A stretch of DNA of 6,540 bases from a bacterium (GCA_020625635.1 JAHLBL010000096.1:1-6540), one strand, 5' to 3'; counted from the stretch's first letter, positions 1 to 5,067 are shown. Translations and numbers: made by a program. The notes: generated from the sequence alone by a model not told the origin.

Positions 1-2
1 TG

Positions 3-1202
3 AATTCTGTAAGCACTGCGGGATCGCGGCGATCTAATGATGGTATACCACCGATAATAGTCGGACGTTCAGAAAACTGTATTGCTGACTATAAAATGAG
101 AAAAGAACCATTAGATATATCATCAGAGGCAGAGAAAAAACTGTTTTTTTCAATCAATGATTATTTAAATCGGGGATTATTCAGCAAACCATTCTCTACC
201 AGAAGAACAATATCATATGCTCTACGGCTACTATACTGTTTTTTGGTAGTCAATGAATATAATCTTGATGAAATCATGGAGTATATGGTTGATGAATTGA
301 TTATGTTTTTATTAGGCGAGCCTTATACGAGTAAAAATGGATATCAATTTGATTTATCGGTAAAACGAAGCGCTTCAACAGTTAAAGATTATTTTTCTTC
401 TTATAATAATTTCATAAGCGAAATGGGATTCCGTGTTTCTTATGCTGATTGGAATTATAAAAGAATACAAGAAAAGATTAAACTTAAGGCTACTATAAAA
501 CCGAAAAAAACAAAAGATGTAGAATACATAACTCCCAATGAATATGAACTATTACTGAAAAATTCTGAATCTGAAGGACTAAATATACAACTGGTTTTAA
601 AATTAATGTATGAATATGGATTAAGATTAGGTGAAGTGTTAGGATTAACAAATGAAGATGTTGTAGAAGAAGATAGTGCTTTTGTTATTTATATCCGAAA
701 CAGAACGTCTGATCGGCTTTACCAAGTGGCTTATGGTTTGAAAAAAATAAATGAAAGAATGGATTTCCCTCATGATAATCAAAAAGACATTCAGTGGAGA
801 ATCGAGATAAGCGAGGATATTTATAAGTGCTTAAAAACACTATTGTCTGAGATTAATGAGTATATTTATGATTTGGGCTATAGGGTACAAGGATTGCGAG
901 CTGAATCTATTGACATAAAATATACAGATATCAACCTATATTTATTCTATAAAGAGTTTAAGCAGACGAAAAAGATCGCTTTATTGAGTGATCAAACATT
1001 TAATAATGTGTTGATTTCTTTATATAATAAAGCAGGGATATATTATGATATTAATTCAAAAAGTACATTAAGCCGAAGAATTAGAAATGGATTTGCTATG
1101 TACCATGTGAAATACGCAGAAACTAAAGCAACTCCGGAAGAACTGCAAGAAAAATTAAGAGTAGCAAGCGTTGCGACTGTATCACAGTATTATAAAAACT
1201 AA
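3..1202 (+). CDS. Tyrosine recombinase / site-specific integrase, 5' end possibly outside window
   Basis: Likely a DNA strand-exchange enzyme for integration or excision of a mobile element. Counting from the ATG at 96 (368 aa), the N-terminal half (about residues 20-115) looks like a SAM-like core-binding domain. The catalytic half follows. Box I is clear at residues 174-183 (YGLRLGEVLG), with the first catalytic Arg at R177. Box II aligns as RRIRNGFAMY, giving the second Arg as R330. The nucleophile is Y365 in SQYYKN at the C-terminus. The usual HxxR histidine is R327, and the LGH histidine aligns with V356 (LRV), so both conserved His positions are replaced. The ATG at 96 has no clear ribosome binding site and the frame stays open to base 3 (NDGIPPIIVGRSEN...), so the true start may lie upstream. 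Divergence resembles Tn554-type or integrase-array recombinases, but I cannot assign a subfamily. Whether it is active is unknown. Confidence 0.85.
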   Translation, partial: NSVSTAGSRRSNDGIPPIIVGRSENCIADYKMRKEPLDISSEAEKKLFFSINDYLNRGLFSKPFSTRRTISYALRLLYCFLVVNEYNLDEIMEYMVDELIMFLLGEPYTSKNGYQFDLSVKRSASTVKDYFSSYNNFISEMGFRVSYADWNYKRIQEKIKLKATIKPKKTKDVEYITPNEYELLLKNSESEGLNIQLVLKLMYEYGLRLGEVLGLTNEDVVEEDSAFVIYIRNRTSDRLYQVAYGLKKINERMDFPHDNQKDIQWRIEISEDIYKCLKTLLSEINEYIYDLGYRVQGLRAESIDIKYTDINLYLFYKEFKQTKKIALLSDQTFNNVLISLYNKAGIYYDINSKSTLSRRIRNGFAMYHVKYAETKATPEELQEKLRVASVATVSQYYKN

Positions 1203-1300
1203 GAAGTTTTCATACTCCTTAAACACAACGTAAAACGGAAGGAAAAACCAAAACCACATACTTTCTAAACCTTCAAAAAAAGCCTCCTATAATTGGTATG

Positions 1301-1358
1301 CTCCCTTTATGGAAGACAGTGAAATGCAAAAACACTGTTAACTATGAAGGGAGTTTTT
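1301..1358 (+). terminator. Long hairpin plus T-run inside left end of the IS-like element
   Basis: The outer arms 1301-1312 (CTCCCTTTATGG) and 1342-1353 (CTATGAAGGGAG) pair at 10 of 12 positions. A perfect inner stem ACAGTG/CACTGT (1316-1321, 1333-1338) closes an 11-nt loop. TTTTT follows at 1354-1358. It fits a rho-independent terminator for the recombinase gene and would also block read-through into the element's own ORF, whose AAGGGAG ribosome binding site is the right arm. Confidence 0.6.
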
Positions 1359-1361
1359 GTT

Positions 1362-1424
1362 ATGTCAAAAAAGAAAAAACCGCAAATTCCGAATAGACTA
1401 AATCTAACCAAAATCTGCGGTTAA
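1362..1424 (+). pseudogene. 20-codon remnant of transposase 5' end (MSKKKKP...)
   Basis: ATG at 1362 is preceded by AAGGGAG at 8-nt spacing. It starts MSKKKKPQIP and stops at TAA 1422-1424. The lysine-rich start after a ribosome binding site, inside an inverted-repeat element, resembles the beginning of an IS3-type OrfA. The rest would have been removed by the internal deletion. The product is too short to prove homology. It also overlaps the hairpin 1378-1422. Confidence 0.3.
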
Positions 1425-1435
1425 TCATGTTTTTT
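1378..1435 (+). terminator. Hairpin with 11-bp arms and T6 run
   Basis: Arms AACCGCAAATT (1378-1388) and AATCTGCGGTT (1412-1422) pair with one mismatch around a 23-nt loop. A run of six T lies at 1430-1435, seven bases downstream. The T-run is somewhat far for a classical terminator. It may instead be a structural part of the IS-like element. Confidence 0.35.
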
Positions 1436-1487
1436 GTGAAAAACACTTTATTTCTCTGTCCTCTTGACGGGATGCAGTTCAGTATTC

Positions 1488-1685
1488 ATGTTGAGGTTTA
1501 ATCTCCGCAATATACAGTATAGCAGAAGCGATAAGAATTATCTGCTGATTGTTGACGATACAGCGAACATGCCGGTTTATTTAGAGGATAATAGAAAAAA
1601 GAATGATAAGTGTATTTATACTAAAATTAGGGGCTGTGAAGAAATAAAGTTTAGTGCTTCATTCTTCGTAGCTTCTTTTCTTTGA
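1488..1685 (+). pseudogene. Unrecognised ORF, possible gene fragment (65 aa)
   Basis: The frame is open from the right end of the IS-like element to TGA at 1683-1685. The first ATG outside that element is at 1488, giving MLRFNLRNIQYSRSDK, then a segment with LLIVDDTANMPVYLEDN. No ribosome binding site precedes it. The middle (about residues 8-50) has plausible protein-like composition but I recognise no family. The tail (FSASFFVASFL) is low-complexity and probably out of any original frame. It may be a remnant of a gene interrupted by the insertion, or chance. The following bases, 1686-1778, hold no gene that I can see. Confidence 0.2.
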
Positions 1686-1778
1686 AAGTCCTATTCTTTT
1701 TTACAGCATAGTAAATTTTTCAGAGAATACAAAAAGAGGAAAAATCGATATAATTCTCTAAGAATATAAAACAAAATA

Positions 1779-2114
1779 CTATGCATAGGGTTTTAAAAAT
1801 ATAGTTTCAATTTTTTTACATAGAGACTGGATTCCATACTTGGTTTCTAGCTTTTTATAGAACGATAATCGTTCCTCTTTTTCTGTTCCAGATAAATATG
1901 AAAGTTCCAGAGGCTTCGCTCCTAAAACATACCAGAATACAAAATGTGTTTTATCATATAGCCCATTTTTATCTTCTGATATCATTTTAGCTAAATCATA
2001 ATAGTATCTGTCTATACTCTCATCATATCCAAACTCATATTTTAATCTTATTTTATATAGAATCGGAATTTCATCTGAATGAGGAGAATTATAATATTCT
2101 TCAGCTTTTTTCAT
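1779..2114 (-). CDS. Hypothetical protein, probably truncated at its N-terminus
   Basis: A leftward frame of 111 aa starts at ATG 2112-2114 (MKKAEEYYNS) and ends KPYA. It is charged and aromatic-rich, with likely helices throughout. FVFWYVLGAKPLELSYLSG (about residues 58-76) is its most distinctive stretch. I recognise no family and see no signal peptide or membrane segment. The ATG lacks a ribosome binding site. The nine codons upstream in the same frame (HTDEERKAE, back to a TAA near 2139-2141) continue the same charged helical character without an alternative start. This suggests a C-terminal fragment cut at about 2140, just where the head-to-head Lon fragment begins. Whether it is expressed is unclear. 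Confidence 0.5.
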   Translation of the reverse strand: MKKAEEYYNSPHSDEIPILYKIRLKYEFGYDESIDRYYYDLAKMISEDKNGLYDKTHFVFWYVLGAKPLELSYLSGTEKEERLSFYKKLETKYGIQSLCKKIETIFLKPYA

Positions 2115-2151
2115 TTCTGCTTTACGTTCTTCATCCGTATGTTATGATTTT

Positions 2152-2397
2152 TGTTATACGGGGGAGATAGACTTGCACGGGTATATTTTTCAGATTGGTG
2201 GTGAGTCCGAAAAAATCGAAGCAGCAATTAGGCAAGGATGCAAAACCGTATTCGTACCTAAAGACAATTATAAAAGGCTTCACGAAAAAGGAAAACTTGA
2301 TGAATTCGATATTGAAATTGTGCCTGTAACGCATGTTTCCGAGGTTATTAAGCGAGTATTACCGGAAATAAGCACTCAAAGTGGGATTGCAAAATAA
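2152..2397 (+). pseudogene. C-terminal fragment of a Lon-type (S16) protease domain
   Basis: The frame reads TGEIDLHGYIFQIGGESEKI, then AAIRQGCKTVFVPKDN and VPVTHVSEVIKRVL. This matches the end of Lon proteolytic domains (TGEI-L-G---IGG--EK--AA---G---V--P-- and a final HV-EV). The lysine of the Ser-Lys catalytic dyad is present in SEKIEAA. The serine (normally in a GPSAG-type motif upstream), the AAA+ module and the N-domain are absent, so it cannot be a protease alone. Homology begins near 2155. The first usable start is TTG 2173, with GGGGGAG just upstream that may be only the codons for TGE. About 75 aa remain of a protein usually of roughly 700-800 aa. A Lon-like ATP-dependent protease with a divergent C-terminus is the parent. 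I cannot tell housekeeping Lon from an accessory BREX or phage-type Lon. Confidence 0.7.
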
Positions 2398-2403
2398 TAA
2401 AGA

Positions 2404-2437
2404 CCCTATGAGAAGTGTTGTTGTACTTCTCATAGGG
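2404..2437. terminator. Perfect 13-bp stem-loop after the Lon fragment
   Basis: CCCTATGAGAAGT (2404-2416) pairs perfectly with ACTTCTCATAGGG (2425-2437) across an 8-nt GTTGTTGT loop, seven bases after the stop codon. On the plus strand A-residues follow rather than T. On the minus strand a T-rich tract (TCTTTATTATTTT) follows. A terminator is the simplest role. The mismatch-free stem could also be the end of a small repeat. Confidence 0.55.
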
Positions 2438-2466
2438 AAAAACACCAACAAAAGAAAGGTAAAGTT

Positions 2467-2787
2467 ATGGCATTATTTAAAAGGGAATATGAAGACATAT
2501 GGATGCACGACGCAGACGGAAACGAATACCTATATACGCTTCTTTTCAGATTGAAAAGCGATCACACTAACAAATTCATTGCTGTTGTTACACAGTATGA
2601 AATTGACGAAGATGATGACTCAATTCTTACGCAGGCTTTTTATTATAACCCCAAGTCTTCATCCGGCACGATTGAGAACATAGATGGTAATAGCAAGGAT
2701 TGGGAGCTTATAGAGAAATTTTTAAGATACTATCAGTCTCCACTCAAATGGTTCTTAGTTAACCTTTTTCTGAGAAGGAGTCTATAA
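2467..2787 (+). CDS. Small acidic hypothetical protein, DUF1292-like
   Basis: An apparently intact 106-aa cytosolic protein with no signal or membrane segment. Its start ATG 2467 follows GAAAGG in a purine-rich leader. The N-terminal 90 residues read as alternating beta strands around DADGNEYLYTLLFRL, then FIAVVTQYE, an acidic patch (EIDEDDDS), AFYYNP and a closing acidic helix (SKDWELIEKFLRYY). A D-G-x-E strand, a strand pair, an acidic loop and a W-x-x-(I/V)-E-x-F closing helix resemble the DUF1292 family of small acidic Firmicutes proteins, of unknown role. That is pattern-based only. The last 15 residues (LKWFLVNLFLRRSL) are hydrophobic and atypical, so the original stop may have been altered. 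The stop TAA shares its last base with the next ATG (2787), indicating translational coupling. Confidence 0.6.
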   Translation: MALFKREYEDIWMHDADGNEYLYTLLFRLKSDHTNKFIAVVTQYEIDEDDDSILTQAFYYNPKSSSGTIENIDGNSKDWELIEKFLRYYQSPLKWFLVNLFLRRSL

Positions 2788-2983
2788 TGTACTCAAAAGA
2801 TAATTTGTATTTATTCCAAAAAGAAAACACTCAAATTAAAAATCTATTTTCACTATTATAAACCAATACAAATTATCTGGAGAAAAACTCAGATATTTAA
2901 TCGGCAAAAAGGTTGTCAGCAAAGAGGAATATAGCAAATCTGCTAACAAGTATTTTGACAAGAACAATGCAAGTAAGCCATGA
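2787..2983 (+). pseudogene. Small ORF with strong RBS, broken by a frameshift
   Basis: ATG 2787 follows AGAAGGAG at ideal spacing and overlaps the upstream stop by one base. It encodes MYSKDNLYLFQKENTQ and stops at 2859-2861 after 24 codons. In another frame, open from about 2840 to TGA 2981-2983, the sequence continues with KLSGEKLRYLIGKK, then VVSKEEYSKSANKYF. This is basic and helical, with clear coding character but no ATG, GTG or TTG start. A single-base indel in the A-rich stretch near 2835-2850 would join them into one protein of about 63 aa. I do not recognise the family. It lies in an operon-like position behind the acidic protein. Confidence 0.45.
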
Positions 2984-3000
2984 TATATTAAAGGTAAAAA

Positions 3001-3086
3001 ATGATTATTGAGCAAATAATAAAGTATTAGAAGGAATCAAATCACCGCTAATTATATTTAATAATAGTTGCGCTTCAAAAAAATAA
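3001..3086 (+). pseudogene. Tiny frameshifted ORF (MIIE / NNKVLEGIKSPLI)
   Basis: ATG 3001 follows AAAGG and reads MIIEQIIKY before a stop at 3028-3030. In the frame starting GCA at 3012 the sequence reads ANNKVLEGIKSPLIIFNN and stops at 3084-3086. Restoring one base after GA at 3010-3011 would give MIIEANNKVLEG... as one 28-aa peptide. The pattern matches the frameshift in the preceding ORF. It may be a decayed remnant or a short fragment of a longer gene. I recognise no family. Confidence 0.25.
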
Positions 3087-3294
3087 AACAACAATCACTC
3101 TCTATACGTCTTCGTTTTGGATAGGTCAACATGCAACACATACTTTAATAAATTGAAGCAACGCAAAATTCAACTCTTAAATGAGGCTCTGATAAAAATC
3201 AAAAAATAGAATCGACCGCATATTAAATTGTATCAAAGTTACGGTACAAACCCAAGAAAGATGAAAGGGACTCGAACTTGTCGTCGTTTGCTCT
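3087..3294. other. Intergenic stretch with only broken coding-like scraps
   Basis: No intact gene is visible. Short protein-like stretches occur in different frames, for example NTYFNKLKQRKIQLLNEALI ending at a TAG near 3207-3209. Another, SSFWIGQHATHTLIN, lies on an overlapping frame near 3111-3155. None has a usable start with a ribosome binding site. They are best read as continued decay of the preceding gene cluster. Confidence 0.3.
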
Positions 3295-3330
3295 GTTCAC
3301 TGCGATTAAAGTGTTAATCGCGACGTGAAC
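3295..3330. repeat. Two-part hairpin with perfect inner and outer stems
   Basis: The inner stem GCGATTAA/TTAATCGC (3302-3309, 3314-3321) closes an AGTG tetraloop. The outer stem GTTCAC/GTGAAC (3295-3300, 3325-3330) is also perfect. The two are separated by one base on the left and three on the right. No T-run follows, so it does not look like a terminator. A protein-binding or DNA-processing hairpin is possible. Confidence 0.6.
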
Positions 3331-3360
3331 TCCGCAACTCCTCCTCTATGCGCTTTTCGG

Positions 3361-3625
3361 TGACCCTTTTTTGTGTAAGGGACAAAAGAACAGCGTGATT
3401 CTCCGCCGTTTATAATGTTTTCTTAAAAACATATGTCAAAAAAGGCAGATTTACCCGCAGGGGTACCCTGCCCGCCGCGCAGATGAGATAATAACTCCGA
3501 ACACACCACGACAAACGGGGAGGAAGCTTTCGGAAGATGACGGTACTTTCAGCGCGCTGACCTATATATCAATGTCGGTTCGGGTGCTTTATGTTTATCC
3601 TATCATGTTTTTGAGAACTGTATAA
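3361..3625. other. Structured, GC-richer intergenic region with several dyads
   Basis: No well-supported gene is visible. It holds CCCTT/AAGGG arms near 3364-3383; ATGTTTT/AAAACAT (3415-3421, 3426-3432); GCAGGG-GTA-CCCTGC (3457-3471); and a perfect 12-bp palindrome TCAGCGCGCTGA (3549-3560). A 71-codon stretch open in frame 2 (3416-3625) contains GRKLSEDDGTFSALTYIS and ends VLYVYPIMFLRTV, but it has no early start codon and no recognised family. Base composition differs from the AT-rich flanks. Density of dyads fits a transfer origin, a replication region or a regulatory leader. None can be proved here. Confidence 0.4.
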
Positions 3626-3636
3626 TGACAATACAA

Positions 3637-3688
3637 AAGCCACCATTTTTCGGCTCCCTACAAGGGCAAATTCAGAAAACGGTGGCTT
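3637..3688. terminator. Bidirectional hairpin terminator (AAGCCACC / GGTGGCTT)
   Basis: Arms AAGCCACC and GGTGGCTT (3637-3644, 3681-3688) extend inward through T-rich and A-rich tracts (3646-3651, 3675-3679). A smaller CCCT-ACA-AGGG stem lies inside the loop. On the minus strand the hairpin is followed by TTTTG, so it can terminate the leftward XRE transcript. On the plus strand TTAAATTATTTT follows. Confidence 0.65.
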
Positions 3689-3736
3689 AAATTATTTTAA
3701 AAAATACGTTTTGACGAAAAAATTTAGTTCGGTCAA

Positions 3737-3847
3737 CTAATTACATTTAACTGTACTTATGGCTAATGTGTATTTTACTCGTCTTTCTTGTAAGTCGGCA
3801 ATACGTTCATCTAAATCCTTATCTTCGATATATATTCTATTATTTAT
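3737..3847 (-). pseudogene. Start-less small ORF downstream of the XRE gene
   Basis: Thirty-six leftward codons follow the XRE gene by 12 bases, ending at TAG 3737-3739. They encode IEDKDLDERIADLQERRVK and then YTLAISTVKCN, a charged amphipathic helix that looks like real coding sequence. Upstream AAAAGG would serve as a ribosome binding site, but the codon where a start is expected (3845-3847) is ATA, and a TAA lies two codons before it. Either the start was lost by mutation of ATG to ATA or this is a fragment. The spacing suggests it once formed an operon with the regulator. I recognise no family. Confidence 0.35.
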
Positions 3848-3859
3848 GTTTTAACCTTT

Positions 3860-4594
3860 TTACGATATTTCATTTTGTTCTTCGCACATTGGCGGGTATA
3901 GTATGTTTATAATATCTCTCATTGATTCTTGAATCTCATATCTAATGACTTTTACATAGAAAGCGCATTCCATCTTTTTTTCAATTCCTTTAATAAATAT
4001 TGTGTGCGCTTTTAGTTGTTCTTTAGTAAGTTTCGGCATATCACCATCAAAATTATTTAGGGAACTGTCGTCATTATATTCAATTGAATAACCCTCATCC
4101 CAAACATCTTGTCCATACTTTTTTTTGTATTTTGGTATAACATTATTTGCATTTTCTATAGCATTATTCAAACTATCTATCTTTTCGATAATATCTAAAA
4201 ACTCGGAAGTGGTGAGAAGATTATTAAGTATCTTACTACTTTTTTCTGATTCGTGTTTGAATAATAAACGATGAGATTTAGCCTTACCGTTGATTTCTAA
4301 AACTGAGTGTAAAGCATCGTGGGATAAACCAGTATAGTTTTGAACAAAAGTCTCGTCTTTAGTTCCGGCTTTATAATCATCCTCTCCGAGAAGATACCCA
4401 AGTTCACAATCAAAAATGTCACTTTTGCAAAACCTAAAGATAGTCTCGATAGGGGGTGTTTGTTCGCCGTTCTCATATTTTGATATCTGTCTGTCAGATA
4501 ATCCTAATTTCTTACCGAGCTTTTTTTGTGACCAGTTTCGTTTTAAGCGTTCCTTTTTTATCATTTCTCCTAATTGTTCGGTACTATATTTCAT
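3860..4594 (-). CDS. XRE-family transcriptional regulator with long C-terminal domain
   Basis: A 244-aa cytosolic DNA-binding protein. Residues 7-60 form a classical Cro/C1-type helix-turn-helix: LGEMIKKERLKRNWSQKKLG, then the recognition helix around SDRQISKYENGEQTPP (about 33-48). The remaining 180 residues are mostly charged helices (for example 120-155 and 194-240) without a LexA-type protease motif. This part is probably for dimerisation or ligand sensing, and I cannot name it. The start ATG at 4592-4594 is preceded by a purine-rich GAGAAAG leader. The gene is divergent from the small membrane protein at 4729. The 5' leader contains a perfect 15-bp palindrome (4608-4622), a natural operator for autoregulation. 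Transcription likely ends at 3637-3688. Similar regulators control phages, conjugative elements and toxin-antitoxin pairs. Which applies here is not shown. Confidence 0.9.
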   Translation of the reverse strand: MKYSTEQLGEMIKKERLKRNWSQKKLGKKLGLSDRQISKYENGEQTPPIETIFRFCKSDIFDCELGYLLGEDDYKAGTKDETFVQNYTGLSHDALHSVLEINGKAKSHRLLFKHESEKSSKILNNLLTTSEFLDIIEKIDSLNNAIENANNVIPKYKKKYGQDVWDEGYSIEYNDDSSLNNFDGDMPKLTKEQLKAHTIFIKGIEKKMECAFYVKVIRYEIQESMRDIINILYPPMCEEQNEIS

Positions 4595-4607
4595 GTCTAT
4601 TTCTTTC

Positions 4608-4622
4608 TCTCGTAATACGAGA
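4608..4622. promoter_or_regulatory. 15-bp perfect palindrome, candidate XRE operator
   Basis: TCTCGTAATACGAGA is a perfect dyad centred on A4615. It lies 14 bases upstream of the XRE start codon and about 21 bases upstream of the rightward -35 box. XRE regulators commonly bind short dyads of this size next to their own gene. Binding here could block the leftward transcript and influence the rightward promoter. Confidence 0.5.
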
Positions 4623-4642
4623 ATAAATTTATATAATATCTC

Positions 4643-4671
4643 TTTACAGTTCTTATTGGTTATATTATAAT
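4643..4671 (+). promoter_or_regulatory. Near-consensus promoter for the small membrane protein gene
   Basis: TTTACA (4643-4648), a 17-base spacer and TATAAT (4666-4671) form an almost ideal sigma-A promoter reading right. The predicted start is near 4678, leaving a leader of about 50 bases before ATG 4729. Its -10 overlaps the leftward promoter's -10. Confidence 0.75.
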
Positions 4672-4692
4672 ATACTCAACAGCCATCGTCAA
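4664..4692 (-). promoter_or_regulatory. Near-consensus promoter for the XRE regulator
   Basis: On the minus strand TTGACG (4687-4692), a 17-base spacer and TATAAT (4664-4669) form a strong sigma-A promoter reading left. The predicted start is near 4657, giving a leader of about 60 bases that contains the palindrome 4608-4622. It shares four of six -10 positions with the rightward promoter. Confidence 0.75.
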
Positions 4693-4695
4693 GAC

Positions 4696-4711
4696 ATTAT
4701 TGAGAAATAAT
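4696..4711. promoter_or_regulatory. Short AT-rich dyad in the rightward leader
   Basis: ATTATT-GAGA-AATAAT is a perfect 6-bp inverted repeat just before the AAAGGAGG ribosome binding site of the 4729 gene. It could be a second regulator site or a weak RNA hairpin. AT-rich dyads this short also arise by chance in this background. Confidence 0.25.
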
Positions 4712-4728
4712 TAAAGGAGGCTAATGTC

Positions 4729-5067
4729 ATGAAAAATACAAAATTAAGATTGTGGATGAGGAAACACAAAAAGTTAATCATCATTGTCAGCACGGTTTTT
4801 GCGGTTTCGCTTACGGCGGCAGTATACTATCTTTTAAAGAATCGTAGTACCATCGATTTTCAAAACCTAACTAAAGCAATAGAAACCATCGAAACCGGGG
4901 TTGAAAAAACAAGCGATAATAAGGTTATAGATATTAATTCTTATTTTCGCAATCTTCCAAAAGGGTGGAAGGTCTCACCCGAAAAAATAAAGGAAGTTCA
5001 AGAATTAGGATTAATAATGCCCGCAGGAAAAACTTATGTTAATGCACACAAACGCTGTGTAGCGTAA
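4729..5067 (+). CDS. Small membrane-anchored hypothetical protein
   Basis: A 112-aa protein with a strong ribosome binding site (AAAGGAGG, 8-base spacing). The basic N-terminus (MKNTKLRLWMRKHKK) precedes one hydrophobic segment at residues 16-36 (LIIIVSTVFAVSLTAAVYYL), with no lipobox cysteine or obvious cleavage site. A signal-anchor with the C-terminal 75 residues outside is therefore likely. The soluble part contains a helix (IDFQNLTKAIETIETGVEK) and a motif-like block NSYFRNLPKGWKVSPEKIKE, then QELGLIMPAGKTYVN. I do not recognise a named family. Arrangement opposite an XRE regulator with interlocked promoters suggests it is the controlled output, possibly a surface, exclusion or stress protein of a mobile element. 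That is inference. It may be cotranscribed with the zinc-ribbon gene 22 bases downstream. Confidence 0.75.
   Translation: MKNTKLRLWMRKHKKLIIIVSTVFAVSLTAAVYYLLKNRSTIDFQNLTKAIETIETGVEKTSDNKVIDINSYFRNLPKGWKVSPEKIKEVQELGLIMPAGKTYVNAHKRCVA

Larger units (their letters stand above)
1294..1481. mobile_element. Internally deleted IS3-like element (188 bp, MITE-like)
   Basis: The left end (from TGGTATGC at 1294) and the reverse complement of the right end (from TGAACTGC, ending at 1481) align without gaps at about 20 of 32 positions. They share TG at the tip, an internal TGC, CC, and a GACAG-GAAAT core. TG...CA tips with imperfect repeats and a GACA core are typical of IS3-family ends, from general knowledge. 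A start codon with a good ribosome binding site sits just inside the left end (1362), but the reading frame stops after 20 codons, so the transposase body is missing. I see no target duplication at the edges. The family assignment is inference. An unrelated hairpin-rich intergenic repeat is the alternative. Confidence 0.45.

Noticed and set aside
2..37. Frame 2 fragment EFCKHCGIAAI ending at TAA, possibly the end of an upstream gene
   Set aside because: Only 11 codons are visible, and the frame used by the recombinase is open across the same bases. The Cys pair alone cannot support a gene call.
1511..1521. TATACAGTATA palindrome
   Set aside because: Short AT-rich palindrome without a regulator gene or promoter next to it.
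1722..1759. AGAGAAT / ATTCTCT inverted repeat
   Set aside because: Seven-base arms with a long AT-rich loop and no T-run are expected by chance in this sequence.
2131..2334. 67-aa minus-strand ORF over the Lon fragment
   Set aside because: Lon homology is clear on the plus strand; the minus translation shows no family features.
3266..3330. GGGACTCGAAC motif suggestive of a tRNA T-arm on the minus strand
   Set aside because: The bases flanking the TTCGAGT loop do not form a 5-bp T-stem, and no acceptor, D or anticodon arms can be drawn around it.
4416..4670. 84-aa plus-strand ORF opposite the XRE gene
   Set aside because: It is the antisense shadow of the helix-turn-helix region, with no ribosome binding site and no recognisable product.
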